Shown here piece after piece: positions 35,950 to 45,680 of a stretch of 64,000 nucleotides of DNA. How positions within the stretch are numbered: position 1 is the stretch's first letter; each line of letters begins with the position of its first letter. The translations under genes and the position numbers were made by a program. The stretch is from Castor canadensis. Its lineage: Eukaryota; Chordata; Mammalia; Rodentia; Castoridae. The DNA lies in contig NC_133395.1 of assembly GCF_047511655.1 (NCBI RefSeq), positions 68,667,910-68,731,909 of the forward strand, in the 5' to 3' direction. The notes beneath the pieces are model-generated. The model ran no database searches and had not been told where the DNA came from. It saw nothing but the letters and a program-made list of their open reading frames with translations.

Positions 35950-36830
35950 TCCCCCTCCCAGAACCCCAACAAATTGCAGTACCACCTCCAGCTTGACGCT
36001 TCCCGCGCTGCCAGAAGAGGTGGGCCCTCCACAATTGAGGGCCTGGTCGCTCTTCTTCTTTTTGTACTTGTCCTTGTACATCTTGTTGCGGTGTTTCTTG
36101 CACATCCACGGCTTGCGCTGTTTGGCCACCTGGCTGGTGGTCTCGCTGCAGCCCTCGTAGGTGCAGATCTTGCTCACGCTGCCCCCTTCGCTGCCCCGCC
36201 TCCGGGCCCCGCCGCTGCCGCCCTCGCCCCCAGAGTGAGTGTCTTCGTCCTCCAGGTCCTCCAAACTGGCGGTGCTCTCGCCTCCTCCGGGGGGGTCCGA
36301 AGTGTCCAGCTGGTCCGCTTCGTCCTCCCCCGCCTCCTCCTCGGCATCCCCAGCCATGTCGCACGGGTACCCGACGGGCTTGCACGGCCCGACGCTGCCC
36401 GCGGCCGCCGCCTCGTCCTGCCCTCCGCACGGGTGCATCACCAGCAGGGTGAACTGCGAGGTCGGCGCCGCCACTGGGGCTGGGGCCAGGGCGGCGGCTG
36501 CAGCAAGGCCCGGCCCCGAGCCCTCCGCCACACCCTGTACCTCCGTGACGCTGGCACCTAGATGGGGTCCACGACCCCAGACGTTCAGCACCTGCGGAGC
36601 GTAACCGTACTCGGCAAACCAAGGAGCCCGGGGACACACTAAGGGAGAAGGAGCCTATCCCACGGAGGCGTTCCGACTGCGCCTGCGCGGCCGCAGTCCG
36701 CGCGTCGAGCGTCTCGGAACTCCGCGACTCTGTGGGGCGGGGCTAGCGCGCGCGGAGAGGGGACTGCGCATGTGCGGCCCCGCCCCTGCCGTCCGCCGCG
36801 GGAGAGCCCGCGCAGGCTAGCAGGTGATTG
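35950..36830 (-). promoter_or_regulatory. RFXAP: RFXAP CpG-rich promoter/5' region
   Basis: GC and CpG content rise sharply between about 35.95 and 36.83 kb, the only such island besides the L1 5' UTR. Upstream of the coding start are two GC boxes (ggggcgggg at 36734-36742, ccccgcccc at 36778-36786). There are also two near-matches to the NRF1 site (tgcgcctgcgcg at 36678-36689 and tgcgcatgtgcg at 36765-36776). No TATA box is seen. This fits a housekeeping-type promoter, as expected for a broadly expressed RFX subunit. A short ORF (ATG at 36769-36771, stop at 36655-36657 on the - strand) lies here and may be in the 5' leader or upstream of it. Confidence 0.8.
35986..36546 (-). CDS. RFXAP: RFXAP exon 1 (coding part), start codon replaced by ACG
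   Basis: RFXAP is a subunit of the nuclear RFX complex (RFX5, RFXANK, RFXAP) that activates MHC class II promoters. Human loss of RFXAP causes bare lymphocyte syndrome group D. The exon encodes 187 codons in phase 0 up to SVKLE at GAG|GTGGTA (35986). It has an acidic segment (residues about 69-102) and a Cys-containing basic block, CTYEGCSETTSQVAKQRKPW and then MCKKHRNKMYKDKYKKKK (about 128-165, nuclear-localisation type). Joined with exons 2 and 3 it gives 259 residues, against 272 in human. The codon aligned with the human initiator is ACG at 36544-36546 (TEVQGVAEG against MEAQGVAEG). Upstream the frame has no ATG before a TAG at 36655-36657. The first in-frame ATG is codon 37 at 36436-36438. 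The coordinates here run from the ACG. Confidence 0.9.
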
Positions 36831-37204
36831 CGCTGCTGGGAAGGCTTGTCAACTTTGGCGAGCGGACGCTTTTTTGCCCCAACCTACTCAAACTAGAACG
36901 TCTCAAAGGACTCTCCCACTGGAATCCCACGGTGTAGATTAAGATTGTTCCCGAGCGGTCGTATGACTTGCCGCGTTAGGATACTACTTACAATAATATT
37001 TTGTTCCCAGCTGCCTGAAATGGGAAATGTGAGGTTGTCATAAACTTAGCACCCATAGTTTAAAATCCTTGAAGACAAATGTGGTCAGCTTGAAAATAAT
37101 GGAGTTGAGGAGTGAGCCAGAACTGTGGCCAGCCAAGTTGTGCCCGTATTGAGGAATAAATGGTTTCACTTTTGATAAATTTGCTTTTTCCTCCTGGAAC
37201 CTCA
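36831..37204. other. Intergenic sequence upstream of RFXAP, nothing recognised
   Basis: CpG density falls off after about 36.83 kb and no repeat or gene is visible. Confidence 0.4.
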
Positions 37205-37345
37205 TTTATTTATTTATTTTTTTCAGTAAGGTCTCGCTTTGTATCCCAAGCTGGCTTCGAGCTGTGTAGCCCGGGCTGACCTGGAGCCTGCACTTGCCTC
37301 CTGAGTGCTTGGATTGCAGGTGTGCACTACCACGCACAGCTTGAT
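37205..37345 (-). mobile_element. B1-type SINE, antisense
   Basis: A tttattta lead is followed by gtaaggtctcgctttgtatc, ctggcttcgagctgtgtagc and ttggattgcaggtgtgcac. It shows an extra internal gagctgtgtagcccgggctg duplication within the B1 body. Confidence 0.82.
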
Positions 37346-37439
37346 TTTTTTAATATGCTAAGGTAAGTCTGAAGTAGCATTTCCACGAAATATATTGTAA
37401 ATGTGTAAAAAGGCACATCAAATAACAAGCATAAAAAAC

Positions 37440-37740
37440 CAGAATGTTCAATAACGATATCATTTCTCTCAGTTGCTGCTGAATTGTTGGTTGTTTTGTC
37501 TTGGCCACTTCCCCCCCCCCACTTCCCCACCCCCCTGCTTTTTTGCTTCTTGTCTGCCATGAAGTGAGGAGGGTGAGCACCCTTCTCTACCATGTGCTCC
37601 ATGATGTACTGTGCTGCCATGGGCCCAAAGCAATGGGGCCAACCTACCATGGACTGAAATTTCCAAAACCAAAATAAACCTTTCTTTCATTAAGTTGCTT
37701 ATCTTAGGTATTTTGTTACAGGAAACCTGACTAACACAGG
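37440..37740 (+). mobile_element. Rodent MaLR (MT/ORR1-like) LTR
   Basis: catggactgaaatttcc, aaccaaaataaacctttctt, cattaagttgcttatcttag and ggtattttgttacaggaaac followed by ctgactaacacag are the classic 3' end of MT/ORR1-type MaLR LTRs, including the AATAAA region. A C-run at 37510-37520 is internal. Confidence 0.75.
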
Positions 37741-37867
37741 AACTATGCTTTCAATATTTAAAAACTATCATTCAATTAAAGAAGTTGTTTATATCATGGA
37801 AACAGGCTTTTCACGCTCCTTAATGTACATAAAAATATCAACCAACAGTCATGTCAAAAGTATACTC

Positions 37868-37975
37868 GCAGGTAGCTGTGGTGGCACGTGCCTGTAGTCC
37901 AAGACTTTCAGGAAGCTGAGGGAGGAGGATTACAAATCTGAGGCCAGTCTATGCTCTCGCTATATATTTGTCAAT
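37868..37975 (+). mobile_element. B1-type SINE, sense
   Basis: gtagctgtggtggcacgtgc, ctgtagtccaagactttcag and ggaggattacaaatctgagg are typical of sense B1. The 3' part is truncated. Confidence 0.8.
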
Positions 37976-38199
37976 GGTATAAGTGACTCTCTTGAGTTGA
38001 ATTGCACAGGAATCAAGTATTTACTTGGAGTTGAATCATGTGACACTATTACTGATGAAATGATTACAAAAATGGATAGTGGTTTTGCAAGAAATAACAA
38101 GTCACATTGAGATACAGGTGTGTGGAAGTTACAATACAGAAAATCATGTATTTCATCACTTTCAGTAAATTTTGTGCTAAATATTCTTGTGGAGGCCAT

Positions 38200-38720
38200 T
38201 ATGGATCCACAGGATTGGTGCTAAGATTATTTTAAGCTGAAGGCATTTGAGATTCAACTGATGTGAAAAAATGTTCTTGGAGCTTCTTTTATCTGACTAA
38301 AGCAGAAATATCTGAGAAAAGAGAAGTGCCAGAAATTCCCTCTTTGGAGGGTCTTCTACTGTGTGGACCAATGATAAATCCACTGTGTATTCTCCAGGGG
38401 AGTTTCATGACTATGAATTTGGAAGACAGAAAGACCATCTACATTAAAAAACACCACAAACTTCTTTATCTCCCATTTATTGTCCTAAACACCCATTTGT
38501 CTTTCCTAATGAAACCTATCACTCATCCTATAAGAAACTTTTCTTGCCCTTTTATTTCCCCAGTTCTAACTACCCCTTTGAGTTACTAATCTGAGCACTC
38601 CTGTGTACATGCAGCTGCTGTAATTGAGTTCTGTCTTCTATTGCTATTCTTTCTTTTGTCAGTTTAATTTGTAAGCCACCAGGTGACAAATAAGGAACAA
38701 ACAAACAACAACAACAAAAC
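38200..38720 (+). mobile_element. Probable solitary LTR (ERV class, unnamed)
   Basis: ttctattgctattctttc, ttttgtcagtttaatttgta and agccaccaggtgacaaataa resemble the 3' end of ERV1-type LTRs, which finish with a tttgtcagtttaatt block. The 5' limit is uncertain. The ORF at 38263-38589 inside it has no domain. Confidence 0.45.
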
Positions 38721-39002
38721 TAAGAGGGTTTATATCATTCATTTAACTAGTTAAAAAATTTTTTTTTACTAGCATATCACTGAGGTCAGGACTATTTAAA
38801 TACTAGTACAAATTCTTATAATTATGTTCAATAAATGATTTGTTTAAATGTACTGTATTATGCAAATATATATATTTAACTGATACACATTTTATTTATG
38901 GGGTATCGTGACATTTTGATACATGTATACATCATAAAATGTTCAAATCGGGATTACATACCTATCTTCGAAAACATTTCTTTATGGTGAAATCATTGTG
39001 TT

Positions 39003-39350
39003 TGTCTTTTCATCACAGTTTAAGGGAGAAAGGATTTATTTTGGTTCACTGTTTCAGAGTTTTGAGTCCATGTTCAGTTGCTCCATTGCTGAAGTGGCAG
39101 GAGACAAGATAGCCCCTTCCACGGCATGCCCCCAGTGACCCATTTCTTTTAACTAGGTGCTACTTCCTAGTTCCACCACCTCCTAATAATTCCATTGAGG
39201 TATGAATCCATTGATGAATTATGAATCTACGATGAGGTTAGAGTCCTCATGATACAATCACCTCCCCAAAGCCCATCAGCTGCTACCCACGCTGGAGCCA
39301 AACTCATGGCATCACATGAGACTTTGGGAGACATTTTTATATTCAACCAA
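39003..39350 (-). mobile_element. MaLR-like LTR inserted in the old L1
   Basis: agaaaggatttattttggtt, cactgtttcagagttttgag, tggcaggagacaagatag and gatacaatcacctcccc form the inverted pattern of MaLR/MST-type LTRs. L1 3' UTR sequence stops at about 39002 and resumes at about 39350. Confidence 0.6.
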
Positions 39351-40304
39351 AATCCTTTCAAAATCCTCTCTTCTAGCTTTTTTGAAATAAATAGTACATT
39401 ATCATTATCTATAGTCACCCCACTGTGCAAAAGAACCTTACAATGTTTTTCTCCTAACTGTAACTGTAACCCATTGGCTAACCTTTCCCTATGTGTCCCT
39501 CTCCTTCCTCTTCCCAGCCACCAGTACCCACAATTGTACTCTCAACTTACAAGCTCAACTTTTTCAGACTCCAATAGTACTGAGATCATGAAGTATTTGT
39601 CTTTCTGTGCCTGGCTTATTTCATTTAGCATAATGACCTCCAATTCCATCTATGTTGTTACAAATGAATCAGATTTCATCTTTTTTTATGGCTGGACAGC
39701 ATTCTATTATGCATACATACCACATTTTTGTTATCCATTCATCAGTTAGTAGAAATTTAGGCTGTTTCCATTTCATGGCTATTGTGGCTACAATGAACAC
39801 CAGAGCTGTCTGTTCAACGTACCAATTTTATTTCCTTTGTATATATACCCCACAGGATCATATGGCAGGTCTATTTTCAATTTTTTGAGGAACCTCTGTA
39901 ATGTTTTCCACAATGTCTATACAAATTTATATTTCCAATAATAGTGGGCAAGGATTCCCTTTACTCTACATCTTCAACTGTACATGTTATCTTTTGTCTT
40001 TTGGATAATAGCTATTCCAACTGGAATGAGGTGATAATTGTGGTTTTGATTTGTATTTCCCTCATGAAGTGTAATGTTCAAACTTTTTTACATATATCTG
40101 TTAGCATTCGTATGTCTTCCTTTTAAAACTGTCTTGCTCATTTTTCATCAGATCCTTAGTTTTCTATGATTGAGTTTTTTTAGTTCTTACAGATTCTGAA
40201 CGTTAACACTTTCTCGAACATCTACTTTGCAAATATGCTCTCTTATTTTGGAGGTTATTTTGTCACTCTTGTTTCCTTTGCCGTGCAAAGTATGATACAA
40301 ACAC

Positions 40305-41019
40305 GCTTTTTAAATTATTATTCATTTATTCACATGTGCATACATTGTTGGGGTCATTTCTCCCCCCTGCCCCTTGCCCTCACCCTCTACCTCCCTCCTG
40401 CCTCACTTCCTGGTAGACTTGTTCTTTCCTTATCTCTAATTTTGTTGAAGAGAAGACATAGGTATAATAAGAAAGACAAAAGCGTTTTTGCTAGTTGAGT
40501 TAAGGATAGCTATACAGAGAGATTCCTAGCATTGCTTCCATGTACAAATGTGTTAGAGCCCAAGTTGATTCATCTCTGACTGATCTGTTCACTGGTTCCT
40601 GATCCCCTTCTCATGTTGACCTCTGTTGCTTTAAGGTTTCTGTATTAGTTCCTCTGGAGTGGGAACATCAAATGCTTTCATGTTTTGGGTTTTCTACCTA
40701 TTATATCTCTGGTATGTGCTCTTGTGATCCAAGTCCAACCACATTGCTGTATTTGCCCTAGATCTAAAGATCGCATATGAGGGAGAACATACAATTTTTG
40801 GTCTTCTGAGCCTAGCTAACCTCACTCAGAATTATGTTCTCCAATTTCATCCATTTACCTGCAAATGATAAGATTTCATTCTTCTTCATGGCTGAGTAAA
40901 ATTCCATTGTGTATAAATACCACGTTTTCTTGATCCATTCGTCAGTAGTGGGGCATCCTGGCCGTTTCCGTAACTTGGCTATTGTGAATAGTGCTGCAAT
41001 GAACATGGGTGTGCAGGTG
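40305..41019 (-). mobile_element. 5'-truncated LINE-1 inserted in the old L1
   Basis: The left end reads gctttttaaattattattc, and the 3' UTR matches the young L1 at 54544 (agttaaggatagctatacag against agataaggatagctatacag). The right end is in ORF2 (caatgaacatgggtgtgcag). CAAACAC occurs at 40298-40304 and again at 41020-41026, a likely 7-bp target-site duplication. ORF2 here aligns with residues near the C terminus of 55038-55598. Confidence 0.85.
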
Positions 41020-42149
41020 CAAACACACCTGTTTAATTTTGTTCGTTTCCTGTGCTTTTGTGGTCTTTTCCAGAAAATCCTTGCCCATTCCAATGTCCCA
41101 AAACAATTGCCATATGCTTTCTTTTAGTAGTTTCATGTCTTACATTTATGTCTTTAATCCATCTTGAGTTGATTTTTGTAACTGGTGACAGACAGAGATC
41201 TAGTTTAATTCTTTATCATGTGGATATCCAGTTTTTCCAGGACCATTTGTTGAAAAAACTATCGTTTCTCGAATGTGTGTATTTAGTACCTTTGTTGAAT
41301 ATTCGTTGGCAGTAGATGCATAGGTTTACTTCTATGTTACCTATTTTGATCCATTGATCTCTGTGTCTGCTTTTATACCAATGTGTGCTTCTTTGATTAC
41401 TATAATTTTGTAGTATATTTTGAAGTCAGGGAGTATAAGGCTTCCTACTTTGTTCTTTTTGCTCAAGATGGCTTTAACTATTCAGGGTTTTTGTGGCACC
41501 TTATGTATTGTAGGATTAATTTTTCTTGTTTAGTGTCACTGGTATTTTAATACAGATTACATTAAACCTATAGATCATTTTGGATAGCATGAGTATTTTA
41601 ATAATATTGATTCTTCCAACCCACAAACATGGATGTATTTCCATTTTTGTGTCCTGTCCAATTTATTTCATCAATATTTTCTAGTCTTCATTGTAGAGAC
41701 TGTTCACCTCTTGAATTAAATTTATTCTTAGGTTTTTTACTTTATTTTTATAGCTATCATAAATAGAATTGCTTTCTCGATTTCTTTTTCACATATTTAA
41801 TTACTAGTGCATAGCAATGCTATTCGGATTTATGTGTTGTGTCCTGTACTTTGCTGAATTTATTAGCTCTAATTGTTTTGGGTTTGGGGGTATTATATAA
41901 GATCATGTCATTTACAAACAGTGGAAATTTGACTTTCTTCTTTTCCAATTTGTGTCCCTTTCTTTCTCTTTCCTGGTTGCTCTGGTTAGGACTTCCAGTA
42001 TTATGTTGAATAAAAGTAGTGAAAGTGGGCATTCTTGTCCTATTTCAGATCTCTTTGTACCTCTGTGTTGTCAGTTGTAGAGCCTCTTTTTTCATCTCTG
42101 ATTTTATTTATACAAATTTTCTTTCTTTTTTCTTAGTCTTAGTTGTTTT

Positions 42150-42600
42150 GTTCAAAACTGCTATTTTGGGGGTATAATTTCTATGTCATAATTGTAAAGA
42201 ATTAGAAAATTTATAGAGGTGCATAACCATTATTAGGAAGAGTTTTAGAACATTTCCATCATCCTATAAAATTGCTTTTTTGTCCCTTTTCAGTCAATCC
42301 TGCTCCTACTTCCAGCCCCAGGAAAACACTAATCTGCTTTCTAGAGTTTTGCCCTTTGTGCACATTTCATGTCAATGTAGTTATCATATAACAAATGGTC
42401 TTTTGTACCTGCCTTTTTCCACTTTGCATTATTTTTTGAGATTAACTTACTTTATTACTTTGTATAATAGCTCATTCCATTTTATTTCTGAATGTTATTT
42501 TATTATAATTTTACCCATTAACCATAATGTGGACATCCAGATTATTTTATGATTTTAGTATTATGACTAAAGGTGTTATTATCTTTTGTGCTTAGGTCAT
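42150..42600 (-). mobile_element. L1M-type LINE-1 fragment, antisense
   Basis: tatttctatgtcataattg-like 3' UTR, agaggtgcataaccattatt, ttttagaacatttccatca and accataatgtggacatcc follow the inverted 3' end of old L1M elements. Confidence 0.65.
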
Positions 42601-43059
42601 CAAGAGTGTTTATTAAATGCCTTTCTAGAAAATATGAATGTGTAAGGATAGAGAAAGATGTCTGGATGAACAGAGGACCTTTTGGTTCTAGCTGGCAAGG
42701 AGCAGAACTCTGGGCTTCAGTGTGTCAACAGTGATGATGTTGCTCTAAATTATCTCCAAGCTCTTTCTTAAAATTTGAATATAAACAGACTACCCCAAAC
42801 TTAATGGTTTAACTTAAGAGTTTTCAAATTTATTGTGTCACAAAATGATATGCAATAGAAAACACACTTCCAGTTTTGCATTTGGATCTTTTCCCAGATT
42901 TTGCTATGCAGTAAAATCCCCTCTTATGATACTGGGTAGAGGGACAGAGCTGCAACTCCCAGTCAGTCAAGGGATCATGAGTGTCAAAAACTGAAACTCT
43001 GCAGTGCCCTGTGTGGCCAGAGGTTTTGTTTCATTTTTTTTTTGGATATGATGTTCTAT

Positions 43060-43315
43060 GTTTTCACACCCAATCATGTCTACAAAATGCCCATCTGTGT
43101 GTGGGTGTGTGTGAGATGTTAAAACACTTCGTTATAAAATATTAGATTATTTTGCTAAACTGTGGCCTGATGTAAGCATTTTGAGCATGTACTAAGCTAA
43201 GCTATGATGTTCAGCAGGTTAGATGTATTGAATTCATTTTTGACTTTTCATATTTTCAAGTTACAATTGGGTTTTCAGGATGTCAAATGAGAACCCCTGT
43301 AAAATGAGAAGTATC
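43060..43315 (+). mobile_element. Tigger/MER6-like remnant, second copy
   Basis: Shares with 20450-20775 the words gctaagctatgatgttcagc, aggttagatgtattgaattc and ttcaagttacaattgggttt. It is more complete at its 3' side than the first copy. Confidence 0.5.
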
Positions 43316-43499
43316 TTCATACTGTAATGACCTCTTACTATGTTTAGGCTCATCCCTTGGGATTTTGATTTATTTGTTCTGGCATGGGCCAGGTATGCAT
43401 ATTTTTAAACGTATAATTCTAATATGCAACTAGTGCTGAGAACCATTCAATTATCTGAAATATACTCAGATGTAATCTGGTATATTTATGTGTACAGAT

Positions 43500-43965
43500 A
43501 CCCTAGTGTTAGGGTTCAGATTGCAACACTTCAGAATATAGCAGCTTAGTATATTGAGTATTTTAAGCTGAAGAAAATGGACAAAGTCACAGAAGCAGAA
43601 AGGTTACTCTCTGACCTCCTCTTGCCTTTATCCCCTGAAGCAGGTCATAAAAGAATTCTCTGACTTGCCTCCCCTGAAAGCAGATCATAACACTCTCTTT
43701 CCAGTGTAGCCCAGTTCTATACTTGGAGGCCAGTAGGACTCTGAACAAGCAGTCTTACCTGACCTCTCCCCAGTTTTTAATCATTAAATCACACTCTTTT
43801 GTCTTCCAGTCACACACCTGTAGAACTGTCCTTGAAAACAGTTTTCCCTGGTCTTTGAGTCTTCATTTCTGAAGGTTTCTATGTTATATAAAACTTATAA
43901 CCAATAAATTTGTTATGCTTTTCTCTAGTTGAACTGTCTTTTGTTACAGTGATATAAGCCATCAA
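43500..43965 (+). mobile_element. Probable solitary LTR (unnamed)
   Basis: Opens tgttagggttcagattgc and closes caataaatttgttatgcttt, tctctagttgaactgtcttt, tgttacagtgatataagcc. An AATAAA at about 43902 fits an LTR R-region poly(A) signal. The family is not certain. Confidence 0.5.
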
Positions 43966-44052
43966 CCTACAAATAGACAAAGAAAAGATTTTAAAATGAA
44001 GGATAAGTTAATTCTCTGAATTATGATTCAGGATATTGTTAAGAGTATCTTA

Positions 44053-44190
44053 GACTGGCTATGGTGGCACGCATCCATAATCCCAGCACTTAGGAGGTAA
44101 AGGCAGGAGGATCATGAGTTTGAGGCTAGCCTGGCCTATAGTGAGAGTCTGTCTAGAAACAACAATAGCAAATAAAATCAAAACAACAAA
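44053..44190 (+). mobile_element. B1-type SINE, sense
   Basis: ggctatggtggcacgcatcc, ataatcccagcacttaggag, ggcaggaggatcatgagttt and gaggctagcctggcctatag give a full-length B1 with an A-rich tail. Confidence 0.93.
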
Positions 44191-44524
44191 AATAGAGTAT
44201 CTTAGGCAATATTTCTTCTATCTTAAAAATCTTACAACTTATTGATTTATATATCCAACCTCTAGAACTTGAAAATACATGGAAAACCATTTTCTGGTAA
44301 GTGACAGTAAGTAAAGAAAGGAATGGAAAAAGAAACAGTCAGGCAAGAATGTGGGAAGAGTGTGCTATACCTCTGGGAGCTCTGAATAGTAGAGTTAAGT
44401 AAAAAAAAATGAAACCAAATATAAATACACAATTTCGAAACATAATTGTCATGGCAGATATACTTTACCACATTACTTTAAATTTAAGCAAATGTATGCC
44501 AATATATTTGAAAGGAATATGTTT

Positions 44525-44612
44525 TCTTTCAGTGCTATGGATCAAACCCAGGGCCTCCCACATGGTAGGAAGCACCCCACCACTGAGCTGCATCCCATCT
44601 CTGAAAGTAGTA
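44525..44612 (-). mobile_element. tRNA-derived SINE, antisense
   Basis: agtgctatggatcaaaccc, agggcctcccacatggtagg and caccactgagctgcatccc. Confidence 0.8.
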
Positions 44613-45089
44613 TCTTTCATCAGTCAGAGAGATATGTTTCCTGTGTCAATGCTTTAGTATTTCATACTAAGTCTATTAAAGTTAGTTTAAAATTTTCCTG
44701 CCACGTTTGCAATTGGTTTTCATGATTTTGCAGTAGAAACGTTGAAACCATCCTCCACCACAAATGTAATAGGAAATGTTGTTTTTACGTGGCTACTTTT
44801 CCAGCAAATGAGAGAAAACTCTTAGCTGGATCCATCTTTTTAATTAGACTGATTAAATCATGCTTTGTCCTCAAAGTCCTTTTCAAGTTCAATTAATTTT
44901 TCTTGAAAATGCTAGCAACCACATTTCACATCTGTTTAAACCTACCCAATCTGTTAGTGTAAAACGTTAACTGATCTTTAAGATTAATCACATAGCATCC
45001 AAATGAGGGCAGTGTATTTGAGTCAGTATTTATTAATCTGTCCTTTTGTTAGATTATCTCAAAAAAACTGAAAACTATAAAAAAGTCTT

Positions 45090-45680
45090 CAGTAAACAAG
45101 TATGACTGACTGAATGTTCATATGCTCCTAGATTCAAAATTTTAATAGAAACCATAACCCTCAAGGTGATTGTATTAGGAGGTGGGGCCTTTCCAAGATG
45201 ACTAGGTCATGAGGGTAGAGGCTCTACATTAGTGCTGTTATAAGAGACTCCAGGGAGATTCCACTACTTCTGCCCTTTAAACACCCAGCAAAAAGGCATC
45301 TATGAACTAGGGAACAGGCCATCACCAGTAAGGAATCTATTAGCATCTTTTTTTTTTTTTTAAGTAGGACTGATGTTTTAACTCAGGGCTTCACATTTGC
45401 AAAACAGACATTCCACTGTTTGAGCCACACCTCCAGTCCATTTTTCTCAGGTTATTTTCAGAGATAGGGTCTCATGAACTATTTGCCTGTGCTGGCCCCA
45501 AACCATAATTCTCCCAATCTCAGCCTCCCAAGTAGCTAGGATCACAGATGTAAGTCACTGGCATCTGGCTTCTTGGACTTCCTAGCCTCTAGAGCTGTGA
45601 GAAATAAATATGTTTTTGCTTATAAGTCATCCATTTGAATACTATTCTGTTATAGCACCATAAACAGACTAACCTAGCAA
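45090..45680 (+). mobile_element. MaLR (MST/MLT1-like) LTR interrupted by a dimeric SINE
   Basis: gtgattgtattaggaggtgg, ggcctttccaagatgactag and gtcatgagggtagaggctct precede the SINE. ttcctagcctctagagctgt, gagaaataaatatgttttt and gttatagcaccataaacag follow it. This is the standard order of a MaLR LTR. The SINE spans 45345-45572. Confidence 0.75.
45345..45572 (-). mobile_element. Dimeric SINE, antisense, inside the MaLR LTR
   Basis: A T-run at 45350-45361 leads to actcagggcttcacatttgc, gtttgagccacacctccag, gggtctcatgaactatttgc and cctcccaagtagctaggatc. Confidence 0.85.

Larger units (their letters stand above)
29223..35985 (-). other. RFXAP: RFXAP intron 1
   Basis: The donor GAG|GTGGTA is at 35985 and the acceptor at 29223-29224 on the - strand. 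The donor departs from GTAAGT at +3 to +6 but keeps the GT. The intron contains an L1 3' end, MIRs, SINEs and a TIR-bounded DNA element. 30115-30985 and 34745-35100 have no recognisable content. Confidence 0.88.
38870..42150 (-). mobile_element. Old LINE-1, antisense, carrying two insertions
   Basis: The left end has L1 3' UTR words (atacatgtatacatcataaa, tcttctagcttttttgaaat). Moving right come inverted ORF2 C-terminal, RT and linker segments: ggctattgtggctacaatg, cttgttgaaaaaactatc, aggatcatg-like at 41900, and ttccagtattatgttgaat at 41995. The copy is interrupted by a MaLR-like LTR at about 39003-39350 and by a younger L1 3' end at 40305-41019. No ORF2 frame survives. Confidence 0.85.

Noticed and set aside
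35905..36604. Long plus-strand ORFs (218 and 121 codons) opposite RFXAP exon 1
   Set aside because: Antisense shadows of the GC-rich RFXAP exon with no domain; the - strand frame matches known RFXAP.
35714..36637. 307-codon minus-strand ORF over the RFXAP exon
   Set aside because: It is in another frame from the conserved RFXAP sequence, starts at GTG and is Gly/Arg-rich only because of the GC-rich exon. It is a shadow ORF.
36637..36639. Start of RFXAP at 36639
   Set aside because: The codon there is GTG (Val), not ATG, and mammalian genes rarely start at GTG. It lies upstream of the conserved protein start.
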